A model generated the notes under the pieces. It was given only the letters and a program-made list of their open reading frames with translations. It did no database searches and was not told the origin of the DNA. A stretch of DNA of 8,259 nucleotides from the NCBI GenBank assembly GCA_012961925.1, contig DTYK01000268.1, positions 1 through 8,259 on the forward strand, written 5' to 3'. Each line of letters opens with the position of its first letter. Positions within the stretch are counted from its first letter, which is position 1. The position numbers and the translations under genes are program-made. Source of the DNA: Candidatus Latescibacterota bacterium. GTDB lineage: Bacteria; Latescibacterota; MVCY01; DTYK01. Below, in pieces: positions 1 through 5,994 of this stretch.

Positions 1-818
1 ATAGCAAGACGTCCGCTGTAGAGAAGGAAGCTCGGCCGGCGAAGGGTAACAGCCATTTTCTTTTAAAGAAACCCTTAGGTGGTCCAGATGGCAAACTCTC
101 CTTTTACTCCTTCGGCCAGGCTGACCTGAATCACCCTGTCCTGAGAGGTCTGCCTGAAGGAGCCCTGGGCCATCCCAGGTTTTATATGATCTATGATACG
201 ACCCCCTCACAGCGGCTGAACCCGATCGTCTTATACAATAACGGCTCGCTGGCTCTTGGAGAGTCAGCACTCGGCAGAGGTAAGATTATCGTGTATACAA
301 GTTCGGTTGATCTTCAATGGACTGATCTCCCGATAAAAGGGATCTTTGCCCCCCTCTTTCACCGGATCGCCCAGTATCTGGCAGCAGGGCTCCCAGAGAG
401 ATCTTACCTGGTAGGAGATACGGTTCGCAGAGACTCGGATGACTTACAGGGCCCTGTCCAGTATGAAGATCCGGATGGCAACCGGGTAAATCTTCTACCG
501 ACAGTCCTGTCGGGTAGGTTCATATGGCAGATAAAGGAGACCGAGTACCCGGGTATCTGGCGCCTGTTCTCAAAGGGTCAAGAGGCCGATAGGATCGCAT
601 TAAACGTCAACCCAGAAGAGTCTAATCCAGAGAAGATATCAATAGAACGGGCAAGAGAGATCTTTAAGGAATTCCCAGTCAGAATAATCCGCACTGACGC
701 AGACTTGAGGCACGAGGTACTTCGAACAAGATATGGAACAGAACTGTGGAAATACTGCATCTTGCTTGCACTCTCCCTGATGGCCGCTGAGATGATCATC
801 GCCAGAAAAGCACCCTGA
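1..818 (+). CDS. BatA-type membrane protein, C-terminal part (5' end outside window)
   Basis: The reading frame is open from base 3 to the TGA at 816-818, giving 271 residues with no start inside the window. The ATG at 186 is internal: protein-like sequence continues upstream of it, and it has no ribosome binding site. The visible part has a stretch in which a hydrophobic strand (GKIIVYTSSVDLQWTDLP) is followed by a helix ending in LFHRIAQYLA, then a probable beta-sandwich segment, and a final membrane helix (about residues 247-266) ending in an E-x-x-x-A-R-K tail. This order resembles the C-terminal half of BatA/aerotolerance-type proteins, whose N-terminus carries two membrane helices and sometimes a VWA-like domain. 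The role of such proteins is poorly defined; they often sit beside MoxR ATPase and DUF58 genes, which would lie upstream. Family assignment comes from overall pattern, not a decisive motif. It ends before the copper-responsive promoter and is probably a separate transcription unit. Confidence 0.6.
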   Translation, partial: SKTSAVEKEARPAKGNSHFLLKKPLGGPDGKLSFYSFGQADLNHPVLRGLPEGALGHPRFYMIYDTTPSQRLNPIVLYNNGSLALGESALGRGKIIVYTSSVDLQWTDLPIKGIFAPLFHRIAQYLAAGLPERSYLVGDTVRRDSDDLQGPVQYEDPDGNRVNLLPTVLSGRFIWQIKETEYPGIWRLFSKGQEADRIALNVNPEESNPEKISIERAREIFKEFPVRIIRTDADLRHEVLRTRYGTELWKYCILLALSLMAAEMIIARKAP

Positions 819-855
819 AATTGCAAGTTTTTTCAGTACCCGGCCAAGAATTCCC

Positions 856-885
856 TTGACAAAAGGAGGGTAGCCCGCTTATATT
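856..885 (+). promoter_or_regulatory. sigma-70-type promoter of csoR operon
   Basis: A perfect -35 hexamer TTGACA (856-861) is followed after 18 bases by TATATT (880-885), a good -10. Transcription would begin around 892, inside the inverted repeat at 887-906, so a bound repressor would block RNA polymerase. The predicted leader to the csoR ATG is about 45 bases. The -10 region is shared almost base for base with the copA promoter. Confidence 0.8.
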
Positions 886-886
886 A

Positions 887-906
887 TACCCTACCGGTGT
901 AGGGTA
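887..906. promoter_or_regulatory. CsoR operator (inverted repeat) at csoR promoter
   Basis: TACCCTAC (887-894) and GTAGGGTA (899-906) form a perfect 8-base inverted repeat around CGGT. G/C-tract inverted repeats of the TACCC...GGGTA kind are the known targets of copper-sensing CsoR tetramers. The site starts two bases after the -10 and covers the likely start point, the expected place for an autoregulatory repressor. A similar site lies in front of copA. Binding is inferred; the symmetry is directly visible. Confidence 0.8.
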
Positions 907-918
907 ATTTGTCTCAGA

Positions 919-926
919 GGAGGTGA
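919..926 (+). promoter_or_regulatory. Shine-Dalgarno region deciding the csoR start
   Basis: GGAGGTGA (919-926) is a near-perfect anti-16S match, and a second GGAG (929-932) lies 5 bases before the ATG at 938. A GTG at 923 is in frame and would extend the protein by five residues, but it lies inside the Shine-Dalgarno sequence itself. The ATG is therefore the more likely start. Confidence 0.7.
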
Positions 927-937
927 GAGGAGAAGTC

Positions 938-1204
938 ATGTTAGAAGGGGTTAAAGAGGATTCATTGGTGCGTTTGAGGAGAATAGCAGGGCAGGTCGGT
1001 GGGATTCAGCGGATGGTGGAGGAGGAGAAGTATTGCATCGACATCCTCACCCAAATTGCTGCCGTGAGGGCTGCCCTGGACAAGGTCGGATTGATCATAC
1101 TCCGGGGGCACCTGGAGACCTGCGTTACAAGGGCTATAAAGGAAAACAAAGGTGAGGAACTCATCGACGAACTGGACAGTCTCCTTTCGAAATTCCTCAG
1201 GTAG
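938..1204 (+). CDS. csoR: Copper-sensing transcriptional repressor CsoR
   Basis: This 88-residue, all-helical protein of the CsoR/RcnR family (DUF156) is a cytoplasmic repressor that binds DNA as a tetramer and lets go when Cu(I) binds. The family signature is clear: the basic first helix with R-L-R-R-I-A-G-Q (residues 12-19), Y32-C33 at the start of the second helix region, and H58-L-E-T-C62. C33, H58 and C62 match the three Cu(I) ligands of characterised CsoR proteins. RcnR-type nickel/cobalt sensors use extra histidines, and the persulfide sensor CstR lacks the histidine, so copper sensing is the best reading. Length is typical. The gene sits behind a promoter overlapped by a CsoR-like inverted repeat, implying autoregulation, and a matching site precedes copA. 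It is probably the first gene of a unit that runs on to lnt. Confidence 0.93.
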   Translation: MLEGVKEDSLVRLRRIAGQVGGIQRMVEEEKYCIDILTQIAAVRAALDKVGLIILRGHLETCVTRAIKENKGEELIDELDSLLSKFLR

Positions 1205-1291
1205 GAAGGTCCATATGAACGGCTCTCTATGGGTATCCTGTAGTCACCGAGAGAGCAGATTCGGTTTTCGATCGGGCAAAAGGGAGTAATT

Positions 1292-1696
1292 ATGTTTATG
1301 GGGTTGAGATTTTCTTGGGCCTGGGTCCTCGCCACCGTGCTGATTGGGAGCTTGCTTGTCGGTCTATGGATACTGGTATTCCATCAGACCGGCATCCTCC
1401 AATGGGGCCAGGTGACGCAAGCTTCAGAGAGAATAGAGCCGCCTCTCCCACCACAGCTTCTTCAACCTGATCTGGAAGGCATAGACATTGAGAAGGAAAT
1501 AGCCGACCTTGAAAGGCAGGAGAGGAAAGCGGTGGTGAAATCCCAGCTACTGGAGATCAAATGTGAATGCGGCTGCGGCACACCCTTGGCCCTCTGTAAT
1601 GGTGGTCGGCCCTGTCCAGTGGCACGCCGACAGATGAGGGAGCTTGGGATAGAACCAGATTGGCTGGATAGTTCTACAGGCTATCAGGTCAATTAA
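1292..1696 (+). CDS. Small single-span membrane protein with Cys-rich cluster, function unknown
   Basis: I do not recognise a named family for this 134-residue protein. A short N-terminus with one Arg is followed by one membrane helix (about 9-30), a Pro-rich linker (49-59), a charged probable helix (62-90) and a compact cysteine cluster: C91-x-C93-x-C95, then C102 and C108 in a C-x-C-G-C-G-T-P-L-A-x-C-N context. The tail has few charges and includes W124. The positive-inside rule, with little charge either side, weakly favours a periplasmic C-terminal domain. Five closely spaced cysteines in a copper-regulated unit suggest Cu(I) binding or thiol/disulfide chemistry. The cluster recalls the small 'CGCG' cysteine motifs of some periplasmic proteins and loosely the N-terminal cysteine region of CcmH, but it lacks CcmH's RCxxC form. 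AGGGAG (1281-1286) lies 5 bases before the ATG at 1292; an ATG at 1298 is possible. It lies 87 bases after csoR and 37 before the next gene. Confidence 0.75.
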   Translation: MFMGLRFSWAWVLATVLIGSLLVGLWILVFHQTGILQWGQVTQASERIEPPLPPQLLQPDLEGIDIEKEIADLERQERKAVVKSQLLEIKCECGCGTPLALCNGGRPCPVARRQMRELGIEPDWLDSSTGYQVN

Positions 1697-1733
1697 TTAC
1701 CCCTACCAATTTTTACGTCTATGGAGTGAGATA

Positions 1734-4067
1734 ATGGCAGGAAGGCAGGCCAACAGATCAAATTTCAAAGAGAGGCTTGAGCCGCGTCAGATCGCTTTGC
1801 TTCTGATAAGCATTTTTCTTGTCTCGATGAGTGTAATGATGTTCGAGGTGTCTTTAACAAGATTCTTCTCAGTCATCCTGTATTACCATTTTGTGTTCAT
1901 GGCCGTTTCGCTGGCCATCTTTGGACTGGGACTGGGCGGAATAGCCGCACACAGGATTGACATCCGCCGCCGTCCTACCGTCGGAATTCTGAAGGTCCTT
2001 ACTATCCTGGCCTGTCTTCTTTCGGTTGCGTTAATACTTTCGGTCTTATTGATCTTGAAGTTACCCATCACCCAGTCACTCTTAGCATACGTAGCAATGG
2101 CCGTAGGTCCGTTCTTCCTGGCAGGAATGCTCCTCTCCCTGACTTTTTCTGCCTTTACCGAACACAGCGGCAAGATCTACTTCGCCGATTTGTGTGGGGC
2201 ATCTGTGGGAACTCTTCTGGTCATCCTTCTCCTTCAAGTCTGGGGAGGCATCAATACAGCCCTCATGTTGGCTGTTATTGCCTCCTCTGGCGTTCTATTC
2301 CTCTCGCTGGCGACGCAAAAAAGACGGATCCTCTGGGCATCAATTGCATGTCTTGCAGGTGTATCTTTGTTCTTCATCGTGAGCATCAAGTACAGATATC
2401 TTGAGCCCAACTTTCGTGGTGACTATCTCTCCATAAAGACTTTGTTCAGAGAGATCAACGACCCCAACAAGGGGACAAGAATAGTTTACACCGATTGGAG
2501 TGCGTTCGTACGAACTGATGTGACGGAGAGGGTTGATTCTGGTAAGAGATGGATATTCATGGACGGTGGGGCTGCAAGCCCTATTGTCGAATTCAACGGC
2601 GATTTCTCCGAGTTTATCTCTCTCAGCAGAGATGTGGGTTTCTTCCCTTTCTGGTGGGGCGATAAGGACAGGACCCTCATCGTAGGCCCTGGCGGAGGAA
2701 GGGAGGTGCTAATGGCCTTGATGGGCGGGAGTAAGGAGATTACCGCCGTAGAGATAAATCCGGCTGCCATCAAGGCTGTGAGGAGATACTCGGACCCCAG
2801 CGGTGGGATTTACGACTACAGAAATGTGAAGGTATTCATCGACGATGGGAGGAGTTTTATCCAACGTTCCAGGGATCGTTATGACATCATCTATCTTCCT
2901 TTGGTATTCACACAGTCCGCCGAAATGGTGGGCTATGCCCTGGCAGAGAGCTATGTCTATACAAAGGAAGCCTTTGCCCATTATGTAGATCATCTCACGG
3001 ATCACGGGAGATTGGTGTTCCTCCTGCATGACATTTCAGACCTTATGAGGGCATTCACTACAGGGCTTGCAGTCCTCCATCAAAAGGGAGAGGATCTTAC
3101 GCAGGCAGCTAAACACATGGTGATTATCAGCCCAAAGGTACCGAATCACCCTGAAATATTGACGATGCCGCTATTAATCCTCAAGAAATCACCGTTTACT
3201 GAGTCCGAAGCCACCACCGTGGCAAAGCTTGCGCTCGCCCTGAAGTTCAAGCCGCTGTTTATCCCATGGGTGGCAGAGAGGAGACCATATTCCCTGATCT
3301 CCAAGGGAGAGCTGGATTTGAAACAGTACATCTCCCGCATACCTTTTAACGTCCAACCTGTAACCGATGACAATCCGTTTTTCTATCAATTCGATAAAGG
3401 AATTCCACCTCATCTCAAGGATCTATTTCTGGCAGTCTTACTGTTGTCAATTCTGTTTTTCTCCTATCTCTTATTGAGGAAAGGGCATAAGCGGCGAGAT
3501 ACTTTGAAGTTTTCGCTGTATTTCTCTGCGCTGGGACTGGGCTTTATGCTGATCGAGATCTCCCTGATCCAGAAGTTCATCCTTTTTCTGGGCTATCCTA
3601 CCCTTTCGCTGTCGGTTATCCTCTTCTCACTGTTGCTCGCCGGCGGTATGGGTAGCCTGATCAGTTCGAGCTTTAAAGGTCATCAAATCGCACGTAGGAC
3701 GACATTTGTAGCCCTGGCTATATCGGCCGTGGTCATAATCTATATGTTCGCTCTGCCCTGGCTTTTCGACAGGTTTCTCAGTTATGGTATCGTATCCCGG
3801 TCCTTGTTAAGTATGGCCTTGATCTTCCCGTTGGGCTTGTTGATGGGTATACCCTTTCCCTCAGGCCTGAGGATCGCCAAAGAGCTTTTAGCTGAAGACG
3901 TCCCATTTATGTGGGGACTGAATGGTATTATGTCCGTTGTGGGTTCGGTCTTGGTCGTGGTGATTGCCATGTCCATAGGATTCAGGTGGGCTCTTCTTAT
4001 AGGGGCAATAGGTTACATAAGTGTATCCTTTCTGTCTCACATGCTGCCATCTAAGACAGAAAGGTGA
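1734..4067 (+). CDS. Membrane protein with spermidine-synthase-like methyltransferase-fold domain
   Basis: This 777-residue protein has three parts. The N-terminal membrane block (about 17-217, six or seven helices) contains the F-E-x-S-L-T-R-x-F-S and G-L-G-x-G-G-I segments typical of membrane-fused SpeE-like proteins. A soluble Rossmann domain (about 220-560) shows a glycine loop at 318-325 (GPGGGREV), the acidic end of strand 2 at E340 (AVEINP), and D370-D371-G before a helix. The C-terminal membrane block (about 562-770, six or so helices) follows T-D-D-N-P-F-F at 544-550. The fold would bind S-adenosylmethionine or a derivative. True spermidine synthases carry D-x-S/T-D-P after the fourth strand; here that place reads YLPLV (387-391), so the catalytic aspartate is missing and polyamine synthesis is unlikely. 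Substrate unknown; transfer of a group to a membrane-bound partner is one guess. GGAG (1723-1726) lies 7 bases before the ATG. It sits between the Cys-rich gene and lnt, with short gaps. Confidence 0.8.
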   Translation: MAGRQANRSNFKERLEPRQIALLLISIFLVSMSVMMFEVSLTRFFSVILYYHFVFMAVSLAIFGLGLGGIAAHRIDIRRRPTVGILKVLTILACLLSVALILSVLLILKLPITQSLLAYVAMAVGPFFLAGMLLSLTFSAFTEHSGKIYFADLCGASVGTLLVILLLQVWGGINTALMLAVIASSGVLFLSLATQKRRILWASIACLAGVSLFFIVSIKYRYLEPNFRGDYLSIKTLFREINDPNKGTRIVYTDWSAFVRTDVTERVDSGKRWIFMDGGAASPIVEFNGDFSEFISLSRDVGFFPFWWGDKDRTLIVGPGGGREVLMALMGGSKEITAVEINPAAIKAVRRYSDPSGGIYDYRNVKVFIDDGRSFIQRSRDRYDIIYLPLVFTQSAEMVGYALAESYVYTKEAFAHYVDHLTDHGRLVFLLHDISDLMRAFTTGLAVLHQKGEDLTQAAKHMVIISPKVPNHPEILTMPLLILKKSPFTESEATTVAKLALALKFKPLFIPWVAERRPYSLISKGELDLKQYISRIPFNVQPVTDDNPFFYQFDKGIPPHLKDLFLAVLLLSILFFSYLLLRKGHKRRDTLKFSLYFSALGLGFMLIEISLIQKFILFLGYPTLSLSVILFSLLLAGGMGSLISSSFKGHQIARRTTFVALAISAVVIIYMFALPWLFDRFLSYGIVSRSLLSMALIFPLGLLMGIPFPSGLRIAKELLAEDVPFMWGLNGIMSVVGSVLVVVIAMSIGFRWALLIGAIGYISVSFLSHMLPSKTER

Positions 4068-4127
4068 TCCCTACGAACGGAGGATGTCCGATAGTGGCCC
4101 GCGTTCTTCTTTGACCGATGTTTACAT

Positions 4128-5747
4128 ATGAGCAGACAGAGTCTGATCCTATCTGCAATTTCGGGGGCGCTGCTGGCCCTGGCTTTCCCACCCCTCAAGC
4201 TGGGTTTCCTCGCCTATGTCGCCCTTGTACCTTTCCTTCTGGCTTTACACCCTGTTAGCCGGTCCAATGGCCGCCGGTACTCTTACAGGGAGGTGCTTTG
4301 GGTCGGGTTCGTTACGGGCCTTGTCTTCAATGCTGGTACTGTCTACTGGATCAGTTGGCCCACCGTTCCGGGTGGGATCTTCTCCGTCTTCTTCCTCTCC
4401 ATATTTTTCATCCTTTTCGCAGTGACACTGCATCTTCTTATCAGCATTTGTGGAGACAAGGCCGTCTACCTGACCCCATTTTTATGGACGACCATCGAGT
4501 ATCTCCGATCGTTCGGAGAGCTGGCATTCCCCTGGACCCTTTTAGGCAATACGCAGGCGGGTTATACACGGGTGATCCAGATCGCTTCTATAACAGGTGT
4601 ATACGGGGTTTCCTTCTGGGTTGCCGCAATCAACCTGCTGGTCTTTCAACTCACAAGGGGGATTACAGGAATAAATGGTCGGAAGAAAAAAGGACCAGGA
4701 GAAGACATAGAATGGGAACCCAGCCGCCTGTCCACTGCTCTCCTGCTCGTCTCCCTACTATTACTGCTTTTTCTCCCGTTTCTCTATGGTAATACCGTTA
4801 TCCCACGGGAAGGGATATCACAAACCAGAGAAGGCAGCATCTCAGACTCTAAAAAAATCGATATTGCTTTAATCCAGCCCAACATTCCTGTGGACGTTAA
4901 GTGGGGGCCGGAGGGCATAGTGATCAGCTTCAATCTTCTGAAACAGATGACCCTTAAGGCCTCATCTTATAAGCCAGACCTGATCGTGTGGCCTGAAACC
5001 GCAGCACCGTTCTATCTCTTGCGGCAAAGCGTGTACTATCGAGCACTTCGCGCACTGAGCGATTCGATACGGATCCCAATATTGGCCGGCGCACAGGACT
5101 GGAGGGACGGGAACGCTTACAATTCAGCATTCCTCTTCCGTCCCGGTTTTAACCTTATCCAGAACTATGACAAGATTCACCTGGTCCCTGGAAGCGAAAG
5201 GATGCCCTTCGTAGATGTCATCCCCTTCCTGCAGAAGATAACCTTCAGGGGAGGGTACTTTACTCCTGGGAAAAGATTCACGGTCTTCCAGCATCCAAAA
5301 GGGGACTTCTCTGTGTTAATCTGTTTTGAGTCTATCTTTCCCGATCTGGTGCGAGAGTTCGTGCTTCGGGGTGCCGACTTCCTCATCAACATCACCAACG
5401 ATGGGTGGTTCGGGAGAACTTCCGGTCCTTACCAGCACGCCCAGATCGCCATCTTCAGGGCTGTGGAGAACCGGATTCCCATAGCGCGGGCAGCCAATAC
5501 CGGCGTCTCCATGTTTATAGACCCTTACGGCAGGGTCTCAAACCGGACCGGTATATTCCAGCGGGCTATAGTCCTTGGCTCCCTTCCACTCGGCCATGAA
5601 CGGACATTTTTCACACGCCATGGGAACCTCTTCGCAAAGACGTGTGTGGGGATCACAATAGGTTTATTCCTGGCCCTTTGGTTAAGGAAATCCACAGCCC
5701 CAGATTTCGAACCTAAATCCGGAAAATTGAACACTGAAAAACACTGA
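4128..5747 (+). CDS. lnt: Apolipoprotein N-acyltransferase Lnt
   Basis: Lnt moves an acyl chain from a phospholipid to the N-terminal cysteine of diacylated lipoproteins, the last maturation step in the inner membrane with the active site facing the periplasm. The 539-residue protein has the expected layout: about seven helices between 6 and 221, a nitrilase (carbon-nitrogen hydrolase) domain from about 243 to 490, and one last helix (about 502-519). The catalytic triad is visible as E290 (in VWPE), K349 (in YDK) and C399 (in LICFE). W259, E357 and E401 match other residues important in the E. coli enzyme; the Tyr after its catalytic Cys is Phe400 here. Length is slightly above the usual 500-520, partly from a charged loop at 177-200. 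A stop codon at 4092 leaves ATG 4128 as the only good start, although no clear ribosome binding site precedes it. It is 60 bases after the synthase-like gene. The E. coli gene is also called cutE from a copper-sensitivity phenotype. Confidence 0.93.
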   Translation: MSRQSLILSAISGALLALAFPPLKLGFLAYVALVPFLLALHPVSRSNGRRYSYREVLWVGFVTGLVFNAGTVYWISWPTVPGGIFSVFFLSIFFILFAVTLHLLISICGDKAVYLTPFLWTTIEYLRSFGELAFPWTLLGNTQAGYTRVIQIASITGVYGVSFWVAAINLLVFQLTRGITGINGRKKKGPGEDIEWEPSRLSTALLLVSLLLLLFLPFLYGNTVIPREGISQTREGSISDSKKIDIALIQPNIPVDVKWGPEGIVISFNLLKQMTLKASSYKPDLIVWPETAAPFYLLRQSVYYRALRALSDSIRIPILAGAQDWRDGNAYNSAFLFRPGFNLIQNYDKIHLVPGSERMPFVDVIPFLQKITFRGGYFTPGKRFTVFQHPKGDFSVLICFESIFPDLVREFVLRGADFLINITNDGWFGRTSGPYQHAQIAIFRAVENRIPIARAANTGVSMFIDPYGRVSNRTGIFQRAIVLGSLPLGHERTFFTRHGNLFAKTCVGITIGLFLALWLRKSTAPDFEPKSGKLNTEKH

Positions 5748-5883
5748 ATCTACTGAAACGCTATCTTAAAGCGGCCGGTTCTTGGTTGTGACTTCTTATC
5801 AATCTCAGCAAATCGAGAACACTAAATACAGCATCTGCGCCCAAAAGAAGAAGACAATTTCAGAGATCTTTCCTTAAAACTCC
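5748..5883. other. Non-coding gap between lnt and the copA promoter
   Basis: No credible gene or strong hairpin followed by a T-run is visible in this stretch, so an intrinsic terminator for the csoR-lnt unit cannot be shown. The lnt stop codon lies within a short degenerate repeat with a 10-base period (ACACTGAA at 5731-5738 and 5741-5748, then TACTGAA at 5751-5757). The only palindrome seen is the short CGGCCG near 5772. Read-through into copA is possible. Confidence 0.5.
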
Positions 5884-5912
5884 TTGACTTTCCCAGAAAA
5901 ATGTTTTATATT
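5884..5912 (+). promoter_or_regulatory. sigma-70-type promoter of copA
   Basis: TTGACT (5884-5889) and TATATT (5907-5912) are separated by the ideal 17 bases. Transcription would start near 5919, inside the adjacent CsoR-like site, leaving a leader of about 75 bases before the copA ATG. The 17 bases from 5906 to 5922 match 879-895 in the csoR promoter with a single difference, so the two are probably controlled together. Confidence 0.8.
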
Positions 5913-5929
5913 ATACCTTACCCCGGTAT
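5913..5929. promoter_or_regulatory. CsoR operator at copA promoter
   Basis: ATACC (5913-5917) and GGTAT (5925-5929) form an inverted repeat around a 7-base GC-rich centre (TTACCCC). The ATACC-N7-GGTAT form is that of the CsoR box known in front of copper-efflux genes of Bacillus and relatives. It directly follows the -10 and covers the likely start point, so bound CsoR should shut off copA when copper is scarce. Confidence 0.78.
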
Positions 5930-5980
5930 CCTATGCAGGTTGGTCAAGAGTTAGCGGGTATTATCGGATGTTATGGAGAA

Positions 5981-5988
5981 AGGAGGTG
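5981..5988 (+). promoter_or_regulatory. Shine-Dalgarno deciding the copA start
   Basis: AGGAGGTG (5981-5988) sits 6 bases before the ATG at 5995. An in-frame ATG at 5968 would add nine residues (MLWRKEVWR) but has no comparable ribosome binding site, and the Shine-Dalgarno would fall inside the extended coding region. The start at 5995 is preferred. Confidence 0.75.
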
Positions 5989-5994
5989 TGGAGG

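Noticed and set aside
186..818. A complete 210-residue gene starting at ATG 186
   Set aside because: The frame is open to the left edge with protein-like sequence and no ribosome binding site before 186, so this is an internal Met of a longer gene.
815..836. Hairpin CTGAAA/TTTCAG over the stop of the first gene, as a terminator
   Set aside because: The stem is only six mostly A/T pairs with a 10-base loop, and the T-run lies within the loop and arm rather than after the stem.
1222..1256. Inverted repeat GCTCTCT/AGAGAGC after csoR, as a terminator or attenuator
   Set aside because: The loop is 21 bases, the stem seven pairs, and no T-run follows. It may be chance and does not argue against read-through.
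1697..1707. TTACCCCTACC before the synthase-like gene, as a third CsoR site
   Set aside because: It resembles one operator half, but no matching GGGTA arm lies nearby and no -35/-10 pair is positioned with it.
4111..4133. TTGACC upstream of lnt, as a separate promoter
   Set aside because: No credible -10 hexamer lies 16-19 bases downstream, and transcription would begin inside the coding region.
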